From Actinacidiphila bryophytorum (GTDB lineage: Bacteria > Actinomycetota > Actinomycetes > Streptomycetales > Streptomycetaceae): 64,000 bases of DNA. The notes under the pieces were generated by a model. The model made no database searches and was not told the DNA's origin. It saw only the letters and a list, made by a program, of their open reading frames with translations. The stretch lies in NCBI RefSeq assembly GCF_016916835.1, contig NZ_JAFFIX010000001.1:186001-250000 (forward strand), given 5' to 3'. The position numbers and the translations under genes are program-made. Below, piece by piece: positions 34,395-43,402 of the stretch. Position 1 is the first letter of the stretch; each line of letters opens with the position of its first letter.

Positions 34395-35246
34395 TCAGGC
34401 GGGGGAAGGGGCGTGGGAGACGACATGGAGGAGGTGGCGGGCGGTGTCGGTCATCGCGTCCCGGGCCGGTCGCAGATAGCGGCGCGGGTCGACCACGTCC
34501 GGGTCGGCGGCCAGATACGCGCGGACGGCGGAGGTGAAGGCGACATTGAGGGCGGTGCCTATGTTGATCTTCACCATGCCGGCCGTGACCGCCTGCCGCA
34601 GTTCGTCGTCGGGCACACCGGAGGAGCCGTGCAGGACCAGCGGTACGCCGACGGCCGCCCGCAGCCGGGCGATCAGAGCGTGGTCCAGGCGGGCGGTGCG
34701 CAGGGTCATGGCGTGCGAACTGCCGACCGCCACCGCGAGCGCGTCCACCCCGGTGGCGGCGGTGAAGGCCGCGGCCTGGGCCGGGTCGGTGCGCACACCG
34801 GGGGCGTGGGCGCCGTCCTTGCCGCCGACCGCGCCCAGTTCGGCCTCCACCCACACCCCCTGGGAGTGCGCCCATGCGGCGACCCGGGCGGTGGAGCGGA
34901 CGTTCTCCTCGTAAGGCAGCGTCGAGGCGTCGTACATGACCGAGGACACCCCGGCGGCGATCCCGGACCGCAGTAGCTCCTCGTCCTGGACGTGGTCGAG
35001 GTGGACGGCGACGGGGACGGCGGCCGCGCCGGCGAGGGCGACCGCGGCGGCCAGGACGGGGGCGGGGCGGCCGTGGTGGAAGGCGACGGCGTTCTCGCTG
35101 ATCTGCAGGATCACCGGAAGGCCCGCGGCCTCGGCGGCGGCGGTGATCGCCTCCGCGTGCTCCAGGGTGATGACGTTGAAGGCGGCGACGCCGCGGCCGG
35201 CCGCGCGGGCGGCGGTGACGAGGTCGGCGGTGGTGGTGGCGGTCAT
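34395..35246 (-). CDS. Class II fructose/tagatose-bisphosphate aldolase
   Basis: A 283-aa zinc-dependent aldolase of the FbaA/GatY/KbaY family. Zinc ligands are visible in VHLDHVQDEELL, SSHAM and LHGSSGVPDDEL, with the phosphate-binding VKINIGT. Its partner in the unit is a SIS-domain isomerase (AgaS-like), which points to amino-sugar or tagatose-type catabolism rather than glycolysis. The isomerase gene lies 39 bp upstream. Confidence 0.88.
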   Translation of the reverse strand: MTATTTADLVTAARAAGRGVAAFNVITLEHAEAITAAAEAAGLPVILQISENAVAFHHGRPAPVLAAAVALAGAAAVPVAVHLDHVQDEELLRSGIAAGVSSVMYDASTLPYEENVRSTARVAAWAHSQGVWVEAELGAVGGKDGAHAPGVRTDPAQAAAFTAATGVDALAVAVGSSHAMTLRTARLDHALIARLRAAVGVPLVLHGSSGVPDDELRQAVTAGMVKINIGTALNVAFTSAVRAYLAADPDVVDPRRYLRPARDAMTDTARHLLHVVSHAPSPA

Positions 35247-35285
35247 ACGGGTCCCTCGGATTCCTGGGAGGCGGCGGAGGCCGGG

Positions 35286-36176
35286 TCAGCCGAGGACGAC
35301 CGAGCGGGTCAAATTGCGCGGGCGGTCGGGGTCCAGCCCCTTGCGCTCGGCGACGGCGACGGCGAGCCGCTGGGCACGCACCAGGTCGGCCAGCGGGTCG
35401 AGGTCCTGCCGGGCCTCCAGGGTGCCGCCGACCGCGGCGACGTCGTCGGCCAGCCCGGGCGGAAGCGCGCCGAAGGCCCAGACCGTACGGCCGGGTCCCG
35501 TGATGCTGACCGGGCCGTGGCGGTACTCCATCGCCGGATAGCTCTCGGTCCAGGCGCCCGCGGCCTCGCGCATCTTCAGTGCGGCCTCCTGGGCCAGCCC
35601 GTAGGTCCACCCCGTACCGAGGAAGGTGGTCTGCTCGGCGGCGGGCAGCGCGCCCGGCAGGTCCGCGGTCACCGCGGTGCGGGCGTCTGCGACGGCGGCG
35701 GTGAGGTCCTCGCCCAGGTGGACGCGCAGCAGTGCGAGCGCGGTGGTGGCGAACCTGGTCTGCACGACGGAGCGTTCGTCCGCGAAGTCCAGCACGACCA
35801 GCTGGTCCGCGGCCTCCTGCACCGGGGTGTGCGGGTCGGCGGTGATCGCCACGACCGGTACGCCGGCCGAGCGCAGGCGGGTGCCGGCCCGCAGGACTTC
35901 GGTGGTGGTCCCGGAGCGGGTGATGGCCAGCACGCTGTCGTAGGTGCGGCCGAAGGGGAACTCCGAGGCGGCGAAGGCGTCCGTGACCCCGTGCCCGGCC
36001 TGTTCGCGCAGGGCCGCGTAGGACTGGGCCATGAACCACGACGTGCCGCAGCCGACGACGGCCACGCGTTCACCGCGCTGCGGCAGCCGGCCGGCCGCAG
36101 CGGCGGCGATGTCGGCAGCGCGCAGCCAGCAGTCGGCCTGGGAGGCGATCTCGGCGGCGGTCAACGACTCGGACAT
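35286..36176 (-). CDS. SIS-domain sugar-phosphate isomerase/deaminase (AgaS-like)
   Basis: A 296-aa protein with two SIS domains. Features include VVGCGTSWFMAQSYA, ITRSGTTTEVL with the phosphosugar-binding Ser/Thr, LGTGWTYGLAQEAALKMREA and the catalytic ESYPAMEYRHGPVS. The ATG at 36176 follows GAGGAG. Probable role: isomerisation or deamination of an amino-sugar phosphate feeding the aldolase. A palindromic regulator site lies upstream. Confidence 0.87.
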   Translation of the reverse strand: MSESLTAAEIASQADCWLRAADIAAAAAGRLPQRGERVAVVGCGTSWFMAQSYAALREQAGHGVTDAFAASEFPFGRTYDSVLAITRSGTTTEVLRAGTRLRSAGVPVVAITADPHTPVQEAADQLVVLDFADERSVVQTRFATTALALLRVHLGEDLTAAVADARTAVTADLPGALPAAEQTTFLGTGWTYGLAQEAALKMREAAGAWTESYPAMEYRHGPVSITGPGRTVWAFGALPPGLADDVAAVGGTLEARQDLDPLADLVRAQRLAVAVAERKGLDPDRPRNLTRSVVLG

Positions 36177-36245
36177 GCGGTGCTCCTCGATGCAGGGGAG
36201 GGGGCGGTGCCGACCGGCCCCGGATGGGGCCTCCTCTGCAGTGTA

Positions 36246-36295
36246 GGTGAGCACTCTTGCGCGAAACCACCCCCGAATGAGCAGAAGTGCTCACC
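36246..36295. promoter_or_regulatory. Operator pair upstream of the SIS/aldolase unit
   Basis: GGTGAGCACT (36246-36255) is the perfect inverse of AGTGCTCACC (36286-36295). The right copy is part of a perfect palindrome TGAGCA-GAAG-TGCTCA (36278-36293). A GntR/DeoR-type repressor is plausible; none is encoded next to it. Confidence 0.6.
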
Positions 36296-36319
36296 GTTCG
36301 TGTCGGGAGCGGCCTGAGG

Positions 36320-37294
36320 TCAGCGGCCCTGGTCGGTGTCCGGGCTCGGGGGCGGGACGACGCGGGAGAGCTTGTCGGGGTTGGTGACCAGGTAGATGCC
36401 GGTGACCTGGTCGCCGGGGGCGCTCAGGTCCATCACCAGTACGGCGTAGGGGGAGTCGCCGTCGAAGACGACCGCCGACGGGTCGCCGTTGACATGCCGG
36501 TAGTGCACGTCGAGCCCGTGCGGGGAGTGCGATGCCGCATAGCCGCTGAGGGACCGGGCGACCCGCTCCCGCCCGGCGACCGGCCGCAGCGCCGAGCGGA
36601 CCTTGCCGCCGCCGTCCGTCCACATCGTCACGTCCGGCGCGAGCAGTTCCAGCAGCGCGGCCATGTCACCGGCCATCGCAGCGGCGATGAAGCGCTCGGT
36701 CAGCCGCTGCTGGACCTGCGGGTCCGCGGGATAGTGCGGGCGGCGTGCCTGGACGTGCTCGCGTGCCTGGTGCGCGAGCTGGCGGACCGTGCCCGGGTGG
36801 CGCCCCAGGATCTGGCCGATCTCGGCGTAGGGGTAGCCGAAGACCTCGTTCAGGACGAAGACCGCCCGCTCCAGCGGCGGCAGCGTCTCCAGGACCACCA
36901 TCAGCGCCATCGGCGCCGACTCGCTCCGCAGCCCCGGCCAGGCGCTGCCGTCGGTGTCCGCGGGCAGAGCGGCGGGGGCTTCCGGCCCCGGGCCGGTGAC
37001 GAGCGGCTCCGGCAGCCAGAGGCCGACGTAGGCCGCGCGGCTGCTGCGGATCGCGGTCTGCCGGGCGAGCCCGCGGCCGACCGCGATCCGCAGCAGCCGC
37101 GCGCACAGGTCGGAGCCGGCCCGCACGTCGCCGCCCTCGCCGTCCACCCAGGCCAGCCAGGTGTCCTGGAGTACGTCCTCGGTGTCCGACACGCTGCCGG
37201 TCATGCTGTACACCACGGAGAACAGCAGTTCGCGGTGGACGGCGAAGACCCTCGTGGCCGTGTCGACCGGCAGCTCGGCGGGGTCGTCGGACAT
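36320..37294 (-). CDS. ECF41-type sigma factor with SnoaL-like C-terminal domain
   Basis: A 324-aa protein. Regions 2 and 4 are followed by a ~120-residue SnoaL-like domain. ECF41 hallmarks are present: YVGLWLPEPLV in the linker, DGGGKVRSALRPV and the terminal NPDKL. ECF41 factors are controlled by their own C-terminal extension rather than a separate anti-sigma. The ATG at 37294 has GAGGAGG upstream. A matching ECF41-type promoter lies upstream, consistent with autoregulation. Confidence 0.9.
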   Translation of the reverse strand: MSDDPAELPVDTATRVFAVHRELLFSVVYSMTGSVSDTEDVLQDTWLAWVDGEGGDVRAGSDLCARLLRIAVGRGLARQTAIRSSRAAYVGLWLPEPLVTGPGPEAPAALPADTDGSAWPGLRSESAPMALMVVLETLPPLERAVFVLNEVFGYPYAEIGQILGRHPGTVRQLAHQAREHVQARRPHYPADPQVQQRLTERFIAAAMAGDMAALLELLAPDVTMWTDGGGKVRSALRPVAGRERVARSLSGYAASHSPHGLDVHYRHVNGDPSAVVFDGDSPYAVLVMDLSAPGDQVTGIYLVTNPDKLSRVVPPPSPDTDQGR

Positions 37295-37328
37295 ACGCGG
37301 CCTCCTCGTTGACGCACTTGTCAACTGA

Positions 37329-37355
37329 GATGAGGGGCCTCGCAGAAGTGTGACA
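37329..37355 (-). promoter_or_regulatory. ECF41-type promoter
   Basis: Minus strand: TGTCACA (37355-37349), exactly 16 nt, CATC (37332-37329). The known ECF41 consensus is TGTCACA-N16-CGTC, so only one base differs. Confidence 0.65.
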
Positions 37356-37384
37356 TCACCGCCGGCCGCCGCCGGACGGGTGCG

Positions 37385-37891
37385 TCAGCTGTCGGCCAGT
37401 TCGTCGGTCGCGATCCGCCCGGCGCGTGCTGTTCGCAGCAGGAAGTCGGCGATCAGCACGAGTTCGTCGTCGTCGTACTCGGCGCAGATCCCGTCGACCG
37501 CGGTGTTCAGGCCGGACAGCAGATATGTCACCTCGGCGGCGCGCTCCTTGACCACCTGCACCAGTACGGCGCGGCGGTCGGTCGGATTGGGCGTGCGGAC
37601 CACCCAGTTGCCGCGCTCCAGCCGGTCGAGCACGCCGGTGAGGGTGGCCGGGTGCATGCCGGCGCGCTTGGCCAGGGCGGTAGGGCCGATCGGCCCGTAG
37701 CGGCTGATCAGGTCCAGGCATTCGAGATCGGTGTCCCGCAGATCGAGATGCATACCGATCTGGTGGTTCAGCAGCGCCAACTGGACGCTCAGATCGCGCA
37801 GCCCTTCCCTGATCCGGTGGTTCAGCCGCCTGCGCCGCCGCGCCGCCGACGCGGCCGACGTGGCCCCGGGGAGTGTGGAATCCATACGCAA
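37385..37891 (-). CDS. MarR-family transcriptional regulator
   Basis: A 168-aa winged-helix protein: GPIGPTALAKRAGMHPATLTGVLDRLERGNWVVRTPNPTDRRAVLVQV covers the HTH and the wing with the conserved DRR. The N-terminus is basic and Ala-rich. It is a single-gene unit about 30 bp upstream of the ECF41 promoter; its target is unknown. Confidence 0.88.
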   Translation of the reverse strand: MRMDSTLPGATSAASAARRRRRLNHRIREGLRDLSVQLALLNHQIGMHLDLRDTDLECLDLISRYGPIGPTALAKRAGMHPATLTGVLDRLERGNWVVRTPNPTDRRAVLVQVVKERAAEVTYLLSGLNTAVDGICAEYDDDELVLIADFLLRTARAGRIATDELADS

Positions 37892-38059
37892 ACGATCCTC
37901 GCATCGATAGCACGCGGAGAGAGCAAACTACCCCATGGCCGCGACCCGACTGCCGGGCGGCCGTCTCTTTTCGGGTCGCTTACCTGCGGTCAGGCAGAGG
38001 GTGACTACGGCGCACACCATCTCACAACCCCATAAGAGACTCGTACGACTTCCGCAAAA

Positions 38060-38104
38060 CCTCGCCACCCTCGCCGACCAGTGTGGCGAGCGGGGGTGGC
38101 GAGG
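38060..38104 (-). terminator. Terminator after the beta-propeller gene
   Basis: CCTCGCCACCC pairs with GGGTGGCGAGG, enclosing an inner CTCGCC/GGCGAG stem. The rest of the 37892-38236 gap shows no gene. Confidence 0.75.
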
Positions 38105-38236
38105 CTGCAGGTGCAGTACACGTATCTTCTCGGGCGGTGGGGGCCATTCAGCGCAGAGGACTCGGCCGATTCGGTTCTCGGCCGGCCCCCGGCGGGTTGC
38201 CGGCCATTGTTCGGGCGGCCCGCGCAGCGGGGTGGT

Positions 38237-39409
38237 TCAGCCCGCGGCGATGCCTTCGCCGCCGACCGCGCCCGGCACGGTGACCGAGCCGATCGGGGTG
38301 AGCGAGCCCCCGTGGCCGACCCGGAATTCGTCCACGATGCCCTGCGCGCCGGTCTGCACGTAGACGGTGCGGCCGTCGGAGGAGGCGGCGGCGTCCACCG
38401 TGCCGCCGTCGGTCGGGGTGGTGCCCAGCGGGGTGAGCGGGCCGTGCGGCTCGACCCGGTAGCCCGACAGGGTCGCGCTGCCCGCGTTGGAGGCATAGAG
38501 GTGGTCGCCGGTCGCGACGATCCAGCAGGTCGCCATCTGCCCGGTGGCCACCTGGCCGACCTGGTGCAGGGTGCCGTCCCGGTGGACGGTGAAGGTGGCC
38601 ACCGCGTTCGGCCCGGCGTAGGTGACCTGGAGCCGCCCCGCTTGGTCGAAGGTGAAGCCGAACGGCACCGCGTCGGGGGTCGGGGTGACCACCGGGCGGG
38701 CGGCGGGCGCGCCGGCGGAGTCGAGCGGGAAGACCTCGATGCTGTTGTCCGCCGCCTTGGTGGTGACGACCAGATTCGAACCGTCCGGCGTGAAGCCGAC
38801 CTGGCCGGGGGTGTGGGTGAACTCCGGGGAGGCTTCGGTCAGGTGCAGCTCGCGGTGCCGGCCCGGGGCCTGCACCAGCCGGCTGCCGATCCAGACATAG
38901 CCCTGGACCGAGCCGCCGCTGCGGGCGTTCAGTACGTACACCTGGTCGCCGTGCGCGGTCACGCTGACCGGGAAGTCGCCGCCGGAGGGGAGGACCTGGA
39001 GGCGCTCCAGCCGGTCGCCGTGGACGGCGAAGACGGTCACGCTGTCGCTGCCGGCGTTGACCGCGTAGAGCAGGTGGCGGTCGCGGTCGTAGGTGAGCGA
39101 GCCCTGCGAGGCGAGGTGGTCCACGACCGAGCCGTCGAGTACACCGCCCCGGCCGCCGGTCGGGTAGACCTCGTGGCCGCCGAGCGAGCCGTCGCGGTTG
39201 CGGTGGTAGGCGACCACGGTGTTCGCCGTGGGGTTGTCGCTCTGGACGAACACCGGGGCGCTGTCGCGCACGGTGGCGTGCTGCGGTGCGGCCGCGCCGG
39301 CCGCGGGGGCGGCCATGACGGCCGCGGCGGCCACCGCGGCGCCGATGGCGGCGGCGCGGGTCGTGCGGCGGGTACGACCCGGGCGGGTCCTGCGGGCGAT
39401 GGACGGCAT
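38237..39409 (-). CDS. Secreted lactonase-like beta-propeller protein
   Basis: A 390-aa protein with a long signal peptide (twin-Arg-rich start, Ala-rich core, cleaved near AAGAAA) and a seven-bladed propeller of the 6-phosphogluconolactonase-like (Lactonase) family. Blade repeats are visible as NTVVAYHRNRDGSL, DSVTVFAVHGDRL, NSIEVFPLDSAG, NAVATFTVHRDGTL and GIVDEFRVGHGG. Being exported, it is unlikely to act on phosphogluconate; its role is unknown. Confidence 0.82.
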   Translation of the reverse strand: MPSIARRTRPGRTRRTTRAAAIGAAVAAAAVMAAPAAGAAAPQHATVRDSAPVFVQSDNPTANTVVAYHRNRDGSLGGHEVYPTGGRGGVLDGSVVDHLASQGSLTYDRDRHLLYAVNAGSDSVTVFAVHGDRLERLQVLPSGGDFPVSVTAHGDQVYVLNARSGGSVQGYVWIGSRLVQAPGRHRELHLTEASPEFTHTPGQVGFTPDGSNLVVTTKAADNSIEVFPLDSAGAPAARPVVTPTPDAVPFGFTFDQAGRLQVTYAGPNAVATFTVHRDGTLHQVGQVATGQMATCWIVATGDHLYASNAGSATLSGYRVEPHGPLTPLGTTPTDGGTVDAAASSDGRTVYVQTGAQGIVDEFRVGHGGSLTPIGSVTVPGAVGGEGIAAG

Positions 39410-39794
39410 GCGGATCTCCTCGTGCAGGTCAGAAGGCTGTCAGGGCTGCCGGCATGCCGAGGCAGCCCTCAACTCGTCTGTGGCACAACGGAGTTGACGG
39501 CACGGAGATCGGCGGCCGGACTGCTCGTCACGCTAACTCGCGCATCATGCCACCGTTGCGACGAAACGGTCATTTCGCCTCACCGTCCGGGCTCCGTAAG
39601 AAATGCCGGACGGGGCATGGGGGGCACGGAGCCGGGTGCGGCGGGGTGCGTGCCGCCGGAGCCGGGCGGTCCTTACGTCGTCGCTACGTGGCTGCCGCTA
39701 CATTCCAGCCGACCCGTGATTTCGGCGGCGGTCGGCAGACGGTCGACCCCGACAGCGGCGGCCGACATCCGTATCGGTCGTCGGCCGCGTGGCG
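39410..39794. other. Chromosomal gap before attL
   Basis: 385 bp between the propeller gene and the element boundary. I see no convincing gene or strong hairpin. In the unoccupied chromosome this would be the DNA just downstream of the tRNA-Arg gene. Confidence 0.5.
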
Positions 39795-39840
39795 GCGCCC
39801 CCGGCAGGACTCGAACCTGCGGCCAAGCGCTTAGAAGGCG
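39795..39840. repeat. attL: 46-bp copy of tRNA-Arg 3' part
   Basis: A 46-bp exact match to 52362-52407. It covers the T-arm and the 3' side of the anticodon arm of tRNA-Arg plus two flanking bases. After 39840 the match stops and no D-arm follows, so this is the att duplicate, not a tRNA gene. Confidence 0.92.
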
Positions 39841-40234
39841 GCTTGACCTCAACCCCGCGTTGCTGTGACAAACGCCGAGCTTAGAGCGGTGGATAGACCC
39901 GGTCAATCGAGTGTTGGCACTGCTAAGCACCTGACCATGTACCCGCTGGAGCAGGTGCTTAGCTGCGGAGACGTGGGTACGGGCACCCTGAAACGAGCGG
40001 CCAGAATGCCGTTCCCATCGAGCGCTTGCCTGGCTCCCGTGGGCTCCGTCCGGGGGGATACACCCACCCCCACTCGCACACACCCGCGAGACGGACCAAT
40101 CCTCTAATCCCTGACCTCTGTCCCACACGCCGCCGAAGAGCGACGCTCACCCTCTGCCCGCGTCTCTGTGGCTGCCCACAGTCGCCCACTCTCAGTGTCA
40201 CCCGCTCGTAAGTTACTCACGAGTTCCTATGTAG

Positions 40235-40310
40235 TGACAGATTTTTTATCACCTGTAGGTCGGTCTTATACGCGTATGAGAACAACCTACAGATGACAGT
40301 TTTTTTGTCA
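40235..40310. promoter_or_regulatory. Iteron/operator array 1 (ori- or crr-like)
   Basis: Two 17-bp dyads, TGACAG-ATTTT-TTATCA (40235-40251) and TGACAG-TTTTT-TTGTCA (40294-40310), start 59 bp apart. Between them, CCTGTAGGT and ACCTACAG face each other around the perfect palindrome ATACGCGTAT (40268-40277), so the whole block is nearly symmetric. It lies between attL and the 3' end of the primase gene. The same block recurs at 44158-44233. Confidence 0.7.
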
Positions 40311-40396
40311 CGGTACGGTACTCGCAAGTAGCCACGCGCCAAACGAAACGGCGAGCACTCACCCGCCCAGTGCCCGCCGTCTCCAAGGGGATCACG

Positions 40397-43102
40397 TCAC
40401 AGTTCCTGGAGCTCCTCCGCTTCCTCAGCAGGGACGGCGATCACCTCGAACTCACGAGCTAGGACCCCGCCGTACTGCGGCGTGAGCCGGATGCCGATGA
40501 GCACCGCGCCCAGCTTGCCGCTGCGGCCCTCCGTCACGTTCCCCGTAGACAGGAGCTTGTCCTTCACCCAACTGGGCGTGTATAGACCCGCCTTCACCTC
40601 GTTGTGGCCCCGCCACTTCTTCAACTGGGCGTTGAACTCCGAGCGCAGGACGCGGTGACCCTCCGAGAACTCGAACAGGTCGCCGATAAGGAGCCGAAGC
40701 GGGTCCACTCGCTCCTTGTGGTGCTCCGTGGCCTTGACGACGCTCTCAGCGTCCTTCAGGCCCTTCTGGTAGAAGCGCACGGCTCCGCGCACGACCCACG
40801 CGGCGACGCCCTCAGCCTCCGGACCCTGGATCGTCGGCTCCAGCTCAGGGTCAGTACGGCCAGCGAACGACACCCCGAAGTGGATGGCCTTGGTGCGCGC
40901 CCACAGAGCGGCACCACCCGCCGAGAACTGGGGCAGGTTGTTGGTCACGAGGACCAGCGTGAACGTGGGCTCAAAGTCGAATTGCTTGCCGTGCAGGTGC
41001 CGCGTGCTGATCCGGTCCCCACCGCTGAAGTTCTTGAGGAGCGCGGTGTTCATCGGGGTGCCCTCGTTGCCCTCCTGCGCGACGACCATCCGAGCGCCCC
41101 GCAGACCCGCCACCAGCTCCGTGTGCGGCTGCTGTCCCCTCACGTTCTCGAACATGGAGAACGGCACCTCACGGATGATCCGGGGGCCGAACACCTTCTG
41201 GAGCGTGCGCACCGTCACGCCCTTGCCGTTGCGCCCAAAGTCGCCGTACCAGACGCCCAGGACGTGATCCTTGACCTCGCCGGTCACGGACATGCCGATC
41301 CACGTTTGGTAGTACCGCTGGAGCTCCTCGTCGCCGGGGAAGATCTCTTCCACGAAGCGCAGCCAGCGCGGGCACTCGGCATCCGGCACGTAGTCGACCT
41401 GGGTGCACTGGGTCAGCATGTGCTCGGGGCGGTGTGGCACAAGCTCACCCGTGCGGAGATCCACCGTGCCGTTGCGGAACGTCAGGAGGTACCGCTTCGC
41501 GTCCATCTCATCCACGGTCGCGTGGAGCTGGGGCAGCACGGCCATCTCCGCCACGATCTTCCGGCGCACGTCGTTGACCAACATCTTGTTGGACGCAGGC
41601 ACGCACCACGCGAGATCCGAAGGGTTGTCGGCAGCGCGACGGATGAGAGCGCCCGACGCGTCCGTCACAGCCTGGTAGGCGGCTCGAAGGTCGCCGGTCG
41701 CCTCCCAGTACCGCCCGTTCCACTTGAACCAGCCGACGCCCTGAACATGCCTCAGCTCACGCCCGCACTGGTCGGCCACGAACTCGGCGAAGTGGACGTG
41801 CCGAACCTCGGCGGTGATGTCCAACCGCTTCTGCTGCTGGTCCCAATACGCGGTCCCAAACCGCGAGTCGGGAGCCGCAGATATCGCGCTAGTCTCGTCC
41901 ACGAGTGAGCGTCCTTTCTCGTTTTGCCGCGTAGGTGAGGACTCATCGGAACGGCCTGCTTGCCCGAGCGGGCCGTTCCTCTCTCCTCGGGTTCCATCTC
42001 CCTCGGTTCGCTCTCCGCCGTTGCCCCCGCCGCCTTCGTCGCCGCTCCCATCACTCCGGCTCTGGGTCGCGGCCTCGCGCTCCGCCTTCGCGTACACCCG
42101 CGCCACGTCGTTGGCGATCTGCGCAGGCGTCCACTTGTCCAGGGCGGCCAGGCATCCAGGAGTCGGGCTGTCCTCGACGCCGAGACCCAGCACCACACCC
42201 AGCGCCTCGGCTTCGGTGATCCCCCTCTTCCGCAGGTCCCTGACGAGACCGGCGGCGAGTGTGTGCCGCCTCCCGTGGTTCCCGGCCTCGAACATCTGGT
42301 TGGCCTTGCGGAGAAGCGGCCGAGCGGCCCCGTACTTCTTGAACGTCTCAGCGGCGCTCACGGCGCTCTCTACGGCGACAGACGCACGCTGATACTCGCT
42401 CGCATCCAGAAGCTCCGTACGGAGCGCTGAGACAGCGTCAGGGACGCTCACACGCTGACTCGCGTACGTCTCGACAGACACGAGACGACCGATGCCGTCC
42501 GCGTCGCGGTTGACCGGCTTCCAGTTCCGCGTGCCAGGCAGGCGCAGGATCACGCCCACGCTGGTCTTGCTGTCGCCTCCGAGCCGCTTGGACAACGCCT
42601 GGTTCAGTTGCTCGACCTCGTGATGGGCGGGTGTGGAACGGGTGACGTCCAGCGGCAAGTGCACGTGGTAGCGCGGGACTTCCCTGCCGGACTCGGTCAG
42701 TACCACACCGCCCGAGCGCACGAGGCAGGCTCCCTGCCGTCGCAGCCAGGCGAGCGTACGAGCCGGTAGGGCGCTCTTGTCCACGTCGGCGTAGATGGTG
42801 CGAGGCACGCCGGCGTTCTCTGCCGACGGGTCACCCTTGGCGCTGCGAGGCACCGGGGTGAAGAAGACCTCCATGCCGTCGCGGTCGGACACGCGGACGA
42901 TCTTGGCAACGTTCTCGTCCGTCAGGCGGAGGCAGTAGGTCATGCGCCCTGCCCAGTCCAGCTTGCCGTTATCGGTGCCGTCGTCCAGCCGCTCAGCGAC
43001 CACGACGGTAAAGCGAAGGGTCTGGTAGTCCTCGCCGTAAAGAGCCGTGAGGGACTGCCGCATCATTCCTTCGCGTGCGGAATTCGAGAGTGCTACGCTC
43101 AC
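40397..43102 (-). CDS. P4/D5-type primase-helicase (SF3)
   Basis: A 901-aa replication protein. The N-terminal half resembles a primase-polymerase region (IYADVDKS, YHVHLPLD, ILRLPGTRNWK). A Gly/Glu-rich linker (about residues 350-420) follows, then a D5_N region and an SF3 helicase with Walker A GDFGRNGKG, VAQEGNEGTPMNTALLK and LVTNNLPQF. I chose the GTG at 43102 because AGGAAAGGAAC precedes it; the frame is open to 43174 through a terminator. Satellite phage P4 alpha and many phages use this architecture for origin unwinding and priming. Confidence 0.85.
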   Translation of the reverse strand: MSVALSNSAREGMMRQSLTALYGEDYQTLRFTVVVAERLDDGTDNGKLDWAGRMTYCLRLTDENVAKIVRVSDRDGMEVFFTPVPRSAKGDPSAENAGVPRTIYADVDKSALPARTLAWLRRQGACLVRSGGVVLTESGREVPRYHVHLPLDVTRSTPAHHEVEQLNQALSKRLGGDSKTSVGVILRLPGTRNWKPVNRDADGIGRLVSVETYASQRVSVPDAVSALRTELLDASEYQRASVAVESAVSAAETFKKYGAARPLLRKANQMFEAGNHGRRHTLAAGLVRDLRKRGITEAEALGVVLGLGVEDSPTPGCLAALDKWTPAQIANDVARVYAKAEREAATQSRSDGSGDEGGGGNGGERTEGDGTRGERNGPLGQAGRSDESSPTRQNEKGRSLVDETSAISAAPDSRFGTAYWDQQQKRLDITAEVRHVHFAEFVADQCGRELRHVQGVGWFKWNGRYWEATGDLRAAYQAVTDASGALIRRAADNPSDLAWCVPASNKMLVNDVRRKIVAEMAVLPQLHATVDEMDAKRYLLTFRNGTVDLRTGELVPHRPEHMLTQCTQVDYVPDAECPRWLRFVEEIFPGDEELQRYYQTWIGMSVTGEVKDHVLGVWYGDFGRNGKGVTVRTLQKVFGPRIIREVPFSMFENVRGQQPHTELVAGLRGARMVVAQEGNEGTPMNTALLKNFSGGDRISTRHLHGKQFDFEPTFTLVLVTNNLPQFSAGGAALWARTKAIHFGVSFAGRTDPELEPTIQGPEAEGVAAWVVRGAVRFYQKGLKDAESVVKATEHHKERVDPLRLLIGDLFEFSEGHRVLRSEFNAQLKKWRGHNEVKAGLYTPSWVKDKLLSTGNVTEGRSGKLGAVLIGIRLTPQYGGVLAREFEVIAVPAEEAEELQEL

Positions 43103-43143
43103 GAATGGTTCCTTTCCTTTCTCGTGCCTGTGGTTCATTCCCT

Positions 43144-43184
43144 GGAAAGCCCCGTGCTGAATTGCGCCCAGCACGGGGCTTTCC
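43144..43184. terminator. Perfect 16-bp hairpin before the primase gene
   Basis: GGAAAGCCCCGTGCTG (43144-43159) pairs perfectly with 43169-43184 over 9 nt, with AAA and TTT at the base. It sits between the zinc-finger gene stop and the primase start, so it could end the upstream leftward unit or attenuate primase expression. Confidence 0.8.
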
Positions 43185-43189
43185 TCGGT

Positions 43190-43351
43190 TTACGCTCGCT
43201 GGTACTTGCGCGGCTTGCCCACCTTCGCCGACCAGTACGGGCGGCCGTAGTGGACCCTCTCGGCGATCCGACCGTTACGCGTGACGCAGGGTTCGCCGCG
43301 CCCCGCACCACACTTCGGGCACTTGCTCCGCTGGTGCTCTGGGTTCTGCAT
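43190..43351 (-). CDS. 53-aa zinc-finger protein
   Basis: Translated directly: ATG at 43351, TAA at 43190-43192. It contains KCPKCGAGRGEPC with four Cys (CxxC-N7-C pattern) and then GRIAERVHYGRPYW. The same CP.CGA..GEPC/H layout is common in small actinophage and Streptomyces zinc-finger proteins of unknown function. The ribosome site is weak, so translation may depend on an upstream gene. It ends 6 nt before the hairpin. Confidence 0.75.
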   Translation of the reverse strand: MQNPEHQRSKCPKCGAGRGEPCVTRNGRIAERVHYGRPYWSAKVGKPRKYQRA

Positions 43352-43402
43352 GGCTCATGTCGTCCATTTCCTCCCTCGGTTCCCGGTGGTTGTTGATGGC
43401 GG

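Noticed and set aside
39795..39870. A second tRNA-Arg gene at attL
   Set aside because: Only the 3' 46 bp match; there is no D-arm or 5' acceptor strand.
40235..40310. Reading the TGACAG-N5-CTGTCA dyads as transcription terminators
   Set aside because: The T-run is in the loop rather than after the stem, stems are only 6 bp, and the 59-bp paired spacing is conserved between arrays.
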